64,000 bases of DNA from the NCBI RefSeq assembly GCF_024661895.1, contig NZ_CP102453.1:1922001-1986000 (forward strand). The letters run 5' to 3'. The translations under genes were made by a program, and so were the position numbers. Position 1 is the first letter of the stretch. Every line of letters starts with the position of its first letter. Source of the DNA: Fundicoccus culcitae. Its GTDB lineage: Bacteria > Bacillota > Bacilli > Lactobacillales > Aerococcaceae. Shown in pieces: positions 50,682 through 59,292 of this stretch. Below the pieces are notes generated by a model that did not search any database, had not been told where the DNA came from, and saw only the letters and a program-made list of their open reading frames with translations.

Positions 50682-50751
50682 ATATTATATCATTGAAATA
50701 CTTGAATGCTAATTTTCTGCTAAGTGATTGATTAATAATTTTTTAGAACCA

Positions 50752-50792
50752 AAAAAAGAGATCATACGCCATTAAGACGTATAATCTCTGTT
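50752..50792 (-). terminator. Terminator of TspO-like gene
   Basis: AGAGATTATACG pairs with CGTATGATCTCT (one G-U pair) around a nine-base loop, then TTTTTTT, on the minus strand. It lies between the TspO-like gene and the amylase. Confidence 0.9.
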
Positions 50793-50800
50793 TATAATGA

Positions 50801-51592
50801 TTATTTTCGATCTTGTTCTTGCTTCAACCGCAAGAAATGAATATAAATACCTAAGCCAATCACGGTTAATACAACCGCAAGCCAGAAAATAATCTGTGCA
50901 TAAAGACTGCTTTTACCTAATTGTTGTGCGACAACCCCAATCAGAAACCAAATAGCGGGTATCATCAATAACTCATTACCATACTGTGCAAAATAATAAG
51001 CCGTTACACCGATCACAGCTATCAAAAGAATAGCGACAATAATGACATACAGATAACTATCCGTCACTATCCCTTGGTTTAACATCAAAGTATCGATTAT
51101 CGCAATCGAACTTACAATCACCCATCCGGCATGCAAACCCATGGGATACTTCAACAGCATAGGCGAAAGGCGTAAATGGGGATCAAAACTAATTAATTGC
51201 ATGATACGAATCATTGTCCGAGCATAATAAGCAACCGCCACGAGTGACACTAAAATCCAATTATTGCACCAACTAATGGTCCATAACAAATTAAATAATA
51301 AGGCTTGAAATAACAAAGGGCGCACATAAGATCGATAGGTCCCTAACAATAAATCACGATCGGGACGCACAAATTCCATAAAGACCGATACGCCTGTCCA
51401 ACCATACACCAAAATCCAAATTAAAAACGTAATGGTTGTGGGTTGCATTAAACTCGGGTGTAAATTAATAATTTCCAGTTGGCTATAAGGAAAAAGATAC
51501 CCCATCGCTGCCACGATAGTGATGATTAGGTTGGTAAGATATAAAATCGGAACGCCCCATTTAAACAGTGATTGTCTTTCGATAATGGTCAC
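50801..51592 (-). CDS. TspO/MBR-like membrane protein (tryptophan-rich sensory family)
   Basis: A 263-residue protein with about seven membrane helices. It has an N-terminal helix followed by QPTTITFLIWILVYGWTG, the place where TspO-like proteins have a P-x-W motif before a Tyr. YPMGLHAGWVIVSSIAIIDTLM matches the PF-x-YLGW-type helix of the longer Firmicutes group often annotated as tryptophan-rich sensory protein. The charged C-terminus (HFLRLKQEQDRK) is cytoplasmic. It follows nusG by four bases and so is on the secE-nusG transcript. Family members have no agreed bacterial function. The family call is tentative. Confidence 0.6.
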   Translation of the reverse strand: MTIIERQSLFKWGVPILYLTNLIITIVAAMGYLFPYSQLEIINLHPSLMQPTTITFLIWILVYGWTGVSVFMEFVRPDRDLLLGTYRSYVRPLLFQALLFNLLWTISWCNNWILVSLVAVAYYARTMIRIMQLISFDPHLRLSPMLLKYPMGLHAGWVIVSSIAIIDTLMLNQGIVTDSYLYVIIVAILLIAVIGVTAYYFAQYGNELLMIPAIWFLIGVVAQQLGKSSLYAQIIFWLAVVLTVIGLGIYIHFLRLKQEQDRK

Positions 51593-51596
51593 ACCC

Positions 51597-52139
51597 CTAA
51601 ATATCTTCTTTTTCTACTTGATGGAACTCCATTTCAGCTACTGTTTGACGACCAAACATCTCAAGCAATATTTTCAGTTTTTGATGCTCTTGATCAATTT
51701 CCTCAATCATACCGGACAAACCAGAAAATGCCCCATCGGTAATTTTCACGTAATCCCCCACAGCCACATCCAATTGGACAACTTGACGTTTAGGCCCTTC
51801 ACCTAAAATCGCATCAACTTCGTCTGGTAATAAAGGCGACGGTTTACTCCCTGCCCCATGCGAACCAATAAAGCCAGTCACCCCAGGGGTATTCCGCACA
51901 ATAAACCATGCCTCATCAGACATAATCATCTCAATCAAAACATAACCCGGAAAGGTTTTGGTCATTCTCTTCTTCTCAACGCCATCCGTTACTTCAATCA
52001 CTTCTTCTTCGGGTACTTCAATACGGAAAATATTATTCTCCATCCCCATACTTTCTTTTCTTAATTCAATGTTCTCTTTAACCTTGTTCTCATACCCAGA
52101 ATAAGTATGTAGTACGTACCATTCTTTATTACCTTCCAT
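51597..52139 (-). CDS. nusG: Transcription antitermination factor NusG
   Basis: A 180-residue elongation factor that binds RNA polymerase through its NGN domain (KEWYVLHTYSGYENKVKENIELR, then MIMSDEAWFIVRNTPGVTGFIG) and carries a C-terminal KOW domain (VGDYVKITDGAFSGLSGMIEEID). AAAGGG lies before the ATG. It comes after secE, in the usual order, but the expected rplK neighbour is missing. Confidence 0.97.
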   Translation of the reverse strand: MEGNKEWYVLHTYSGYENKVKENIELRKESMGMENNIFRIEVPEEEVIEVTDGVEKKRMTKTFPGYVLIEMIMSDEAWFIVRNTPGVTGFIGSHGAGSKPSPLLPDEVDAILGEGPKRQVVQLDVAVGDYVKITDGAFSGLSGMIEEIDQEHQKLKILLEMFGRQTVAEMEFHQVEKEDI

Positions 52140-52185
52140 CTAAATATCCCTTTCTACATGTATTTTATGTCAATTTGAGTCAAAA

Positions 52186-52213
52186 TAAAAAACCTACCAT
52201 TTGTAGGTTTTTT
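52186..52213 (-). terminator. Terminator-like hairpin between secE and nusG
   Basis: AAAAAACCTAC pairs with GTAGGTTTTTT around a six-base loop on the minus strand, with a T-run at its end. It sits 47 bases before the nusG start, between two genes that normally share a transcript. Confidence 0.75.
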
Positions 52214-52263
52214 CTGTGTCTATTATATCATGAAGGTCGTAAAAAATATAGTTCGACTCGACT

Positions 52264-52437
52264 CTATAAGTTAATCAACCAAGCAATAAATTCAGAAGAA
52301 GCAAAGTCTGTTAAGGCAAAATACAAAGCAAAAACAATCACCATCACAATAACCGTCAAGGTAAAGCGATTAACTTCTTTTACACTCGGCCAAGTCACAT
52401 TTTTCATTTCTTTTGCAACATTTTTAATATAGTTCAT
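52264..52437 (-). CDS. secE: Preprotein translocase subunit SecE
   Basis: A 57-residue single-span membrane protein, part of the SecYEG channel. It starts MNYIKNVAKEMKNVTWPSVKEVNRF, with the conserved TWPS motif of the amphipathic helix, and is followed by one membrane helix (about residues 25-48). It was too short for a long-frame search but is clear from sequence and gene order (rpmG-secE-nusG). GAGGTAAAAAA precedes the ATG. Confidence 0.96.
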   Translation of the reverse strand: MNYIKNVAKEMKNVTWPSVKEVNRFTLTVIVMVIVFALYFALTDFASSEFIAWLINL

Positions 52438-52449
52438 TTTTTTACCTCA

Positions 52450-52602
52450 TTATTTAGTTTCTTTGTGTAATGTGTGCTTATTGCAATATCTACAAAACTT
52501 TTTGATCTCTAAACGTGAGGATTGTCCCGCCTGCGTCGGGGTCATATGATAATTTCGTTGCCCACATTCTGTACAAGCCAAAGCTGCCTTCTTTTGAACC
52601 AC
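52450..52602 (-). CDS. rpmG: 50S ribosomal protein L33
   Basis: A 50-residue ribosomal protein with two zinc-ribbon pairs, CTEC (Cys10/13) and CRYC (Cys37/40). It therefore belongs to the zinc-binding form. It starts at GTG 52602, with AAAAGGAGGGATTGTC upstream. It ends 12 bases before secE begins. Firmicutes usually carry a cysteine-free copy elsewhere for zinc shortage; none is in this window. Confidence 0.96.
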   Translation of the reverse strand: MVQKKAALACTECGQRNYHMTPTQAGQSSRLEIKKFCRYCNKHTLHKETK

Positions 52603-52757
52603 GACAATCCCTCCTTTTCAATTCTACATCACTATCTATAATAGAAATAATCGGAGGTCTTGTCAAGGAGAAATCGAAAGGCTAAGAGGGATATTTACAT
52701 AAATTTAAGTAAAAATTATAGGTAATGGGTGGTAGGGTAACACACGAATATATTATT

Positions 52758-53651
52758 CTATCCTACGATAAACGGGTAGACGGCACCTAACAGATTGGCG
52801 CTCCCTTGGAATTTACACACCTCAATGTCGATTGATTCCATGGTATCATCGAACATCGGTTGATTTTGCTTGTTAATTTGGTATAGTTCTTGGATACGTT
52901 GAATTAATATTTTTTGGCTACTAATACCGCCGCCAATAACCACTTTCTCAATATCTAAAACGACTTGAATATTAATAATCAAAAAGACAATATATTCACA
53001 AAACTCATCGAACAAGTCTAATAAGGCCTGATTTGTGCCCTTATTAAGCTCTTCAAAGACCGTAATACCATCATCGAGTGGTGTATTGCCCAGCAATGCA
53101 TTAGCTTTTTCAATGAATCTTACTGCAGAGGCTTGCATGGCTAACATATTTTTATCCGTGACTTTTCCCGGTTGACTCAACATGAAACTAAACTCACCGG
53201 CTTGATAATGTTTTCCTTCTAGCAGACTGCCATTGGTGATAATACCCCCACCAATCCCCGTCCCTAAAATAATACCTGCTCCATAAGAGACATCCTGTAA
53301 ATTCCCCTGCCAAAATTCAGCTAAAACAGCTGCTTTACCATCATTTTGAACATGGACATTTAAGTTAAACTGTTTTTCAAGAAAGGCCTTAATCGCGAAC
53401 TCGTGTAAAAAGCCTAAGGAACCACCTTTATAGATAACACCATTCTGATTATCCACTTGACCCGGTGCACAAATCCCAACACCATCAACATGATCTGCAA
53501 ATTCTTTGACTATCTCGACTAAGGTTTCTTTGAAAGCCGGTAATTCTTTGGGTGTCTTGACGAAATGATTCTCTAAAAGACTACCCTCTTCACTAACAAC
53601 GCCATACTTGATATTGGTCCCACCAATATCAATGCTCAGATATTTTTTCAT
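52758..53651 (-). CDS. ROK family sugar kinase
   Basis: A 297-residue hexose kinase or regulator of the ROK class. The phosphate motif is IDIGGTNIKYG at the N-terminus, and GAGIILGTGIGGGII lies near residue 130. The zinc cluster CGxxGCxE of the usual ROK glucokinases is not seen; GKHYQAGEFSFML stands there instead, as in beta-glucoside kinases. The ATG at 53651 has GAGG upstream; the longest frame starts six codons earlier. It stands between sigH and rpmG, where B. subtilis has no gene. Confidence 0.9.
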   Translation of the reverse strand: MKKYLSIDIGGTNIKYGVVSEEGSLLENHFVKTPKELPAFKETLVEIVKEFADHVDGVGICAPGQVDNQNGVIYKGGSLGFLHEFAIKAFLEKQFNLNVHVQNDGKAAVLAEFWQGNLQDVSYGAGIILGTGIGGGIITNGSLLEGKHYQAGEFSFMLSQPGKVTDKNMLAMQASAVRFIEKANALLGNTPLDDGITVFEELNKGTNQALLDLFDEFCEYIVFLIINIQVVLDIEKVVIGGGISSQKILIQRIQELYQINKQNQPMFDDTMESIDIEVCKFQGSANLLGAVYPFIVG

Positions 53652-53682
53652 ATAATTACCTCTTTTCAAGAATCACTCATTA

Positions 53683-54291
53683 TTACACTTTTAATATGGC
53701 AAACAGTTTTCTACGTAAACGGTCAAAGGCATTTTGAACTTGATCAAATCGGATACCAGTAATTTCGGCTATTTCACGATGGGAGTAATTGTCTAGATAG
53801 AGCTGCAAGATCCTTTTCTCAAGTCTAGACAGACTTTGAAGATAATCATTCGATTTTTCCTGGATTTCAAATATCTCAGGTGGTTGAAGAGTGTATTTAT
53901 TTTCGATAAGTTCCACTCCATCAATTAATGTATCCTTACCGTTCTTTGAATAAACAATGTCAATGAAGGGTAAATTTTGAAAATCTTTTTCGCGCTTCAC
54001 AGTTTGACTCTCACGCATCATGTTAATCAAATGATAACGATAGACGGATTGAATCAAAGCCGATAAATAGGGTGAACGGACGCAATCATAGACTTTGATC
54101 GCTTTAAGTATAGCAATACGCGCTTCTTGTAAATAATCGTCCGTATCGAAATACGTTACTTTATACAATGAACGATATTTCAAAAACAAGGGTAGATAAC
54201 GTTTAAACAATATCTCAAATTTATCAACATCAAAATTCTTCTGCAATTGGAGTACTAATTCTTCATTCGTCAGTTGGTGATTTGGCAACAA
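53683..54291 (-). CDS. sigH: Sigma-70 family factor, SigH/ComX type
   Basis: A 202-residue small sigma factor with region 2 (DTDDYLQEARIAILKAIKVYD) and region 4 (LSRLEKRILQLYLDNYSHREIAEITGIRFDQVQNAFDRLRRKL). The position before rpmG-secE-nusG and after yacP is that of sigH in Bacillus and Listeria. In streptococci, ComX of related type drives competence. I select TTG at 54291, because AGAGGAG is seven bases before it; the longest frame starts at a GTG that overlaps this site. There are no competence genes nearby apart from the prepilin peptidase. Confidence 0.85.
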   Translation of the reverse strand: MLPNHQLTNEELVLQLQKNFDVDKFEILFKRYLPLFLKYRSLYKVTYFDTDDYLQEARIAILKAIKVYDCVRSPYLSALIQSVYRYHLINMMRESQTVKREKDFQNLPFIDIVYSKNGKDTLIDGVELIENKYTLQPPEIFEIQEKSNDYLQSLSRLEKRILQLYLDNYSHREIAEITGIRFDQVQNAFDRLRRKLFAILKV

Positions 54292-54327
54292 GTCGTCACT
54301 CCTCTTCACTAAGGTAGAAGAGAGGGC

Positions 54328-54873
54328 TTATTTTTCATCCTCATTCGGAAAATTTTCCAAATACTGGCGATATTCATCGAGTCGCTCTAATTGATCGATT
54401 TCCCATGGGCTGCGACGTCTTAAAGTCGCATTGTAATGGCTTTGAACTTCTTGTTTGATTTGTTTTTTGGCATAATCAATTTCTAATTTAAGTTCGTTTG
54501 CGGATTGACGCAAAGCACCTCTTTGGAAGACGAGCCATTGTTCTGCCATATCACTCGTTGCAACAATCACACGCGTGATGGGATTAATATATTTGCTAAC
54601 TTCACGCTCAATGTAACTATCTGCCGTCTCTCCTTCTTTGGTGAAAACAACTTGGATTTCAAATTCTTCAAAGGTACTGGTGACCCCTGGAACAAATTGC
54701 GCATCGAATACCACGATAACGTCAATTTGGCGGTATTTTCGATAATTAGATAACTCAAATAAGAGCAAATCGCGTGCTTCTTGAATCTCATCCTTATTTT
54801 TCAAGGCCACTAATTCCGGCCATGACCCAATCATATTGTATCCATCCACAATCAGAATGTCTTTACGTCTCAT
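54328..54873 (-). CDS. rae1: NYN-domain ribonuclease, Rae1/YacP family
   Basis: A 181-residue endoribonuclease family protein. The NYN/PIN core has ILIVDGYNMIGSWPEL at residues 6-21, VIVVFDAQF and VIVATSDMAEQWLV, which hold the acidic metal ligands. In B. subtilis, Rae1 (YacP) cuts mRNA within the ribosome A site. It starts ten bases after rlmB and precedes sigH, the same order as in Bacillus. The C-terminal tail is charged (residues 150-181). Confidence 0.92.
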   Translation of the reverse strand: MRRKDILIVDGYNMIGSWPELVALKNKDEIQEARDLLLFELSNYRKYRQIDVIVVFDAQFVPGVTSTFEEFEIQVVFTKEGETADSYIEREVSKYINPITRVIVATSDMAEQWLVFQRGALRQSANELKLEIDYAKKQIKQEVQSHYNATLRRRSPWEIDQLERLDEYRQYLENFPNEDEK

Positions 54874-54883
54874 TCAACAACCC

Positions 54884-55732
54884 TCAATTCTTTGAAGGGA
54901 GTGGAATACGCGATCGGGCAACCTCATACATGACAACCGCTGCAGCGACACTGGCGTTGAGGCTTTGAATTTTCCCCACCATTGGTATGGTCACTGTCCC
55001 ATCTGATTTAGCGATCACATTAGCGGATACGCCTTGACCTTCATTACCGATGATTAGCGCTATCGGTCCTTTTGATGACCATTGACGCATATCCTGACCA
55101 TCCATCGTGGTTGCAAAAATCCAAATTCCGCGGTCTTTCAATTGATCCATGGTTTGACTTAAATTGGTTACGCGGATAATTGGGACCCGTTCAATGGCGC
55201 CCGCAGATGTTTTAGCCACCACGGCGGTTAAACCAACCGCACGCCGCTTAGGAATAATAATCCCATGCACGCCGGTTGCATCAGCTGTTCGGATAATCGA
55301 ACCTAAATTATGCGGATCTTCAATCCCATCCAAAATAATAAAGAAAGGATCTTCGCCACGACTAGTCGCTAAAGCAAAACCGTCTTCTAAATCCGCATAA
55401 GGAATCGGCGACATGGAGACAACCACCCCTTGATGATTCGCTCCATTGGTCATATCGTCTAATTTGCTCTTGGGTACTTCTTGATAAACAATCCCCTGTT
55501 GTTTCACTAAATCCAGTATATCGCTGATATGATTCCCAGAAACCCCAACTTGTAAAAATAATTTATTGACCGGTTTTTTTTCTTCTAAAATGCTTAAAAC
55601 AGCATGTTTACCATAGAAAAACTCATTATTTGTTGATTCATCCTCATTTTTTTTAGCTGCCTCTGGTCTATTGTGGGCTTTTCCGGTTTTTTTACCTTTA
55701 AATTTTTCCCGTTGATTAGGCTTTTGACTCAT
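54884..55732 (-). CDS. rlmB: 23S rRNA 2'-O-methyltransferase RlmB (TrmH/SPOUT)
   Basis: A 282-residue SPOUT methyltransferase. A lysine-rich N-terminal tail of about 40 residues precedes the RNA-binding domain (EFFYGKHAVLSILEEKKPVNKLFL). The knot motifs follow: IILDGIEDPHNLGSIIRTADA, ALIIGNEGQGVS and IPMVGKIQSLNASVAAAV. It likely modifies G2251-equivalent in the 23S P loop. The ATG at 55732 is inside the end of mrnC (17-base overlap), with AAAGGAGGGGGC upstream. Confidence 0.93.
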   Translation of the reverse strand: MSQKPNQREKFKGKKTGKAHNRPEAAKKNEDESTNNEFFYGKHAVLSILEEKKPVNKLFLQVGVSGNHISDILDLVKQQGIVYQEVPKSKLDDMTNGANHQGVVVSMSPIPYADLEDGFALATSRGEDPFFIILDGIEDPHNLGSIIRTADATGVHGIIIPKRRAVGLTAVVAKTSAGAIERVPIIRVTNLSQTMDQLKDRGIWIFATTMDGQDMRQWSSKGPIALIIGNEGQGVSANVIAKSDGTVTIPMVGKIQSLNASVAAAVVMYEVARSRIPLPSKN

Positions 55733-56126
55733 CTTGCCCCCTCCTTTCAATGCGTTCAATCGCATCATGTATTAAAAAACTTAATCGTTCTTCTTGCTGA
55801 CTTAAAAACAACCAGCCAAGCAAGGCCTCAAAGCCGGTTGCTTGACGGTAATCTTGGATTGAGGCATTTTTAGCTTTCGTGTTGGCTTTATGATTTCGCC
55901 CGCGGCGATACATATCAATCTCTTGGTCACTTAAAAAATCCTCTTGGGCAATCCATGCTTGCATGGCATAGGCTTGACCTGCTGCTTCTACATATTTAAT
56001 AGCGGCACGGTGTAGACGATTAGCTTGGGTTTTGCCAGATGCCAATACATGGGCTCTTACATAGGTTTCGTAGATGGCATCGCCCATATAGGCCAAAGCT
56101 GCGCCATTTAATTGCTCGGGATTCAT
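55716..56126 (-). CDS. mrnC: Mini-ribonuclease III
   Basis: A 136-residue RNase III-type catalytic domain without the double-strand RNA-binding domain. The catalytic helix has YMGDAIYETYVRAHV (residues 12-26). It matures 23S rRNA ends in B. subtilis. It overlaps the cysS stop by four bases and the rlmB start by 17. Length matches the family. Confidence 0.94.
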   Translation of the reverse strand: MNPEQLNGAALAYMGDAIYETYVRAHVLASGKTQANRLHRAAIKYVEAAGQAYAMQAWIAQEDFLSDQEIDMYRRGRNHKANTKAKNASIQDYRQATGFEALLGWLFLSQQEERLSFLIHDAIERIERRGQDESKA

Positions 56127-57556
56127 AGCTCATCCACTCGTTTCCATTGCGTCCCTTGAGGGGTATCATCTAAGATGATACCTTGCGCTTTTAAGTGATT
56201 ACGAATCTCATCCGCACGGGCAAAGTTTTTATCTTTACGGGCTTGATTCCGTTCATCAATTAAGGCTTGGATATCATCTTCAACTGTTGTTTCTTCCGCA
56301 TCTAAATCCAATCCAAATATTTCTAGCAATTCCACTAAGGTTGACTTCATGGCTAACAAACTCGTTTGACTGACGTCCGACTGCTCTAAATAGATATTTA
56401 TTTGTTTAACTAAATCAAAAACAACACTTAAGCCATTACCCACTTGAAAATCATCATCCATGGCTTGGGTAAAGTCCGTCACAGCCTGCGATAATGCTGC
56501 TTGAATAGCTGCATCACCTTCCAAATGGTTGGCGTTGTCTTGGCTTAGACGATAATTCAATTTCCGCAAGACTTCACGCAAACGAACCACTTGATGTTTC
56601 GCATCATTTAAAGCCGTCTCATCATAGCGCAGAGGTCTACGGTAATGAACACTACTCAACAAATACCGTACCACCATGGGATCCGTTTCAGCTAACAAAT
56701 CGCGCAATAGCACAAAATTGCCTAAGGACTTACTCATCTTATCCTCAGCCTCACCAATCGTCACAAAGCCATTATGCAACCAATAATGCGCAAAAGGATG
56801 ACCTGAATGACTTTCAGATTGGGCAATTTCATTTTCATGGTGTGGGAATTCTAAATCTTGCCCACCTGCATGAATATCAATGGTATTACCCAAATACTTC
56901 GTTGCCATTACGGAACATTCAATATGCCAGCCTGGTCGACCTCGACCCCAGGGGGAATCCCAGCTAACTTCGTCGGCAGCTTTGACAGCTTTCCACAAAG
57001 CAAAATCAATCGGGCTTTCTTTCCGCTCAGATAAATCGTCCTCTAAGCGCCCACTGGCTCCATGTAATAATTCATCGATCGACTTATTCGACAATTTCCC
57101 GTAATCCTCAAACTTTTCCGTCCTAAAATAAATATCCCCCGAACTCTCATAGGCAAAACCTTTATCGACTAAATCACTAATAAATTCAATGATATCTGGG
57201 ATATTTTCCATGACACGCGGGTTTTTCGTAGCCGGTTTCACATTTAATTTACCCGTATCTTCATAAAAAGCGGCAATATATTTGTTCGCAATATCTTCAG
57301 CACTAACCCCTTCTTCTTTAGCTGCTTTGATAATTTTGTCATCAACATCTGTAAAATTACTAATAAAATTAACGGTGTAACCGCGGTATTCTAAATAACG
57401 TCGAATGGTATCGAAAGCCACCGTTGAACGGGCATTTCCAATATGAATATAGTTATAAACCGTTGGCCCGCATAAATAAAATGAAATATGATTGGGCACC
57501 AACGGTTTAAAAACCTCTTTGCTACGACTTAAGGTGTTATATACTTGTAATGGCAT
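56123..57556 (-). CDS. cysS: Cysteinyl-tRNA synthetase
   Basis: A 477-residue class I synthetase that charges tRNA-Cys. It has the zinc-binding CGPTVYNYIHIGNARS with the HIGH motif, WHIECSVMA and HHENEIAQSE, and KMSKSLGNF for the second ATP motif. The ATG at 57556 is chosen because AAAGGAGG lies six bases before it. The longest frame begins 27 codons earlier without a site. The order gltX-cysS is kept, but no cysE lies between them. I find no T-box in its 220-base upstream region. Confidence 0.96.
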   Translation of the reverse strand: MPLQVYNTLSRSKEVFKPLVPNHISFYLCGPTVYNYIHIGNARSTVAFDTIRRYLEYRGYTVNFISNFTDVDDKIIKAAKEEGVSAEDIANKYIAAFYEDTGKLNVKPATKNPRVMENIPDIIEFISDLVDKGFAYESSGDIYFRTEKFEDYGKLSNKSIDELLHGASGRLEDDLSERKESPIDFALWKAVKAADEVSWDSPWGRGRPGWHIECSVMATKYLGNTIDIHAGGQDLEFPHHENEIAQSESHSGHPFAHYWLHNGFVTIGEAEDKMSKSLGNFVLLRDLLAETDPMVVRYLLSSVHYRRPLRYDETALNDAKHQVVRLREVLRKLNYRLSQDNANHLEGDAAIQAALSQAVTDFTQAMDDDFQVGNGLSVVFDLVKQINIYLEQSDVSQTSLLAMKSTLVELLEIFGLDLDAEETTVEDDIQALIDERNQARKDKNFARADEIRNHLKAQGIILDDTPQGTQWKRVDEL

Positions 57557-57685
57557 AAGCTGCCTCCTTTTTGAAAAGACTAATTTGTATATATTATAGG
57601 CTAAATGACGCAAAAGATGAAATATAACTTTAAACAAAAAGTGCTAAAGTACAATCAGACACACACGTCTCCCTTTGAATAGGGA

Positions 57686-57746
57686 AAAATCCGAAGGTTT
57701 TAATCGGAGTGTCAATAACGCACCATAATTAAAACATTCGGATTTT
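57686..57746 (-). terminator. Long-loop terminator after gltX
   Basis: AAAATCCGAAGGTTTTAAT at 57686-57704 pairs with ATTAAAACATTCGGATTTT at 57728-57746 (one offset), around a 23-base loop, then TTTTTCCC on the minus strand. It separates gltX from cysS. Confidence 0.85.
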
Positions 57747-57776
57747 AAAGTGATTGATTCAGCAAGAATAGGTATT

Positions 57777-59261
57777 CTAAGCTTGCGTCATTTGGTTTTT
57801 AACTTGTTCAATATGATTCAAAGTTTTTTCTTTACCTAAAACTTCGATTAATTGTGGCAATTCAGGGCCATGCATTTGACCGCTGACAGCGATACGAATG
57901 GGCATAAATAAGTTACGGCCTTTAATGCCTGTTTCTTTTTGTATTTCTTTGGTTAAGGGCTTAATGTTTTCAGCCACGAAATCCTCTTCACTTAAAGCTT
58001 CCAATTTCGCTTTCATGGCATCCACAACCGTATGCGCCGTTTCTTCTGCCATCACTTGGCGACTTTCTTCATCTAAGTGCAATTCACTAACAAAGAAGAC
58101 TTCCGAAAGCTCAACAATTTCTGCCCCGTAAGACATTTGTTGGTGATATAGGCTCACTAATTTACGTACCCAAGCAAGTTCAGCTTCGTCCGGATCTGGA
58201 CTGACTTTACCCGCTTTAATCAAGTGTGGTAAAGCTAATTCAACCACATCATCCAAATCAGCTTTTTTCATGTAGGTGTTGTTAATCCACTCAAGTTTTT
58301 TGCTATCAAAAGCGGCTGGTGACGTTGATAAACGGTCAGCATCAAAGATTTCAATTAATTCTTCACGGGAATAGATTTCTTCTTCCCCTTTTGGTGACCA
58401 ACCTAATAAGGCAATAAAGTTAAACATGGCTTCAGGTAAATAACCAAGGTTACGGTATTGTTCAATAAATTGAATATATGAGGTATCACGTTTACTTAAC
58501 TTTTTGTTGGTTTCTGGACTAACAATTAATGTCATATGCCCAAACTGAGGGATTTCCCAACCAAAAGCATCATAAACCATCATTTGTTTAGGGGTATTCG
58601 CTATATGATCATCCCCACGTAATACATGGGTAATTTTCATTAAATGATCGTCCACGGCTACAGCAAAATTGTAGGTCGGCATCCCATCCCGTTTAAGAAT
58701 CACCCAATCACCCGAAATACTATGGGATTCAAATGTAATCTTACCTTTAACCATATCTTCAAAAACATAAGTGACATCTTTAGGCACACGAATGCGTACG
58801 ACTGCCTCACGTCCTTCTGCAATAAACGCAGCTTCTTCTTCAGCGGTTAAATGGGCATGTTTACCACCATAATGTGGCATTTCACCCCGAGCTTTCTGCT
58901 CATCACGTTCAGCTTCTAGTTCTTCTTCCGTCATATAACAACGGTAGGCATGACCTTCTTCAATTAATTGATCGATTAATGGACGATAAATGTCTAAACG
59001 CTCAGATTGTCGATAAGGTCCATATTCGCCTGGTTTGTCGGCTGCTTCATCCCAATCAATTCCCAGCCAAGCCAGATTATCGAATTGGCTCTGTTCGCCA
59101 TGCTCTAAATTTCTTTTTAAATCAGTATCTTCGGTACGGATAATAAAACTTCCACCTTGGCTTCTAGCAAATAGATAATTAAATAAAGCGGTACGGGCAT
59201 TCCCTATATGTAATTCCCCAGTTGGACTTGGTGCATATCTGACTCTGACTGTTTCACTCAT
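57777..59261 (-). CDS. gltX: Glutamyl-tRNA synthetase
   Basis: A 494-residue class I synthetase. The HIGH motif is [18 protein letters not shown] near the N-terminus, and KLSKRDTS is the KMSKS loop. It has the full two-domain anticodon-binding part. In Lactobacillales lacking GlnRS it would also charge tRNA-Gln for amidation, but that depends on genes not seen here. ATG at 59261 has AAGGAG upstream. It follows yacL by 31 bases. Confidence 0.96.
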   Translation of the reverse strand: MSETVRVRYAPSPTGELHIGNARTALFNYLFARSQGGSFIIRTEDTDLKRNLEHGEQSQFDNLAWLGIDWDEAADKPGEYGPYRQSERLDIYRPLIDQLIEEGHAYRCYMTEEELEAERDEQKARGEMPHYGGKHAHLTAEEEAAFIAEGREAVVRIRVPKDVTYVFEDMVKGKITFESHSISGDWVILKRDGMPTYNFAVAVDDHLMKITHVLRGDDHIANTPKQMMVYDAFGWEIPQFGHMTLIVSPETNKKLSKRDTSYIQFIEQYRNLGYLPEAMFNFIALLGWSPKGEEEIYSREELIEIFDADRLSTSPAAFDSKKLEWINNTYMKKADLDDVVELALPHLIKAGKVSPDPDEAELAWVRKLVSLYHQQMSYGAEIVELSEVFFVSELHLDEESRQVMAEETAHTVVDAMKAKLEALSEEDFVAENIKPLTKEIQKETGIKGRNLFMPIRIAVSGQMHGPELPQLIEVLGKEKTLNHIEQVKNQMTQA

Positions 59262-59292
59262 TAAAAAATCTCCTTTTATCTTCAATCACTCA

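Noticed and set aside
57557-57776. Possible T-box leader before cysS
   Set aside because: There is no T-box consensus (TGGTACCGCG-type) and the visible hairpin is the gltX terminator.
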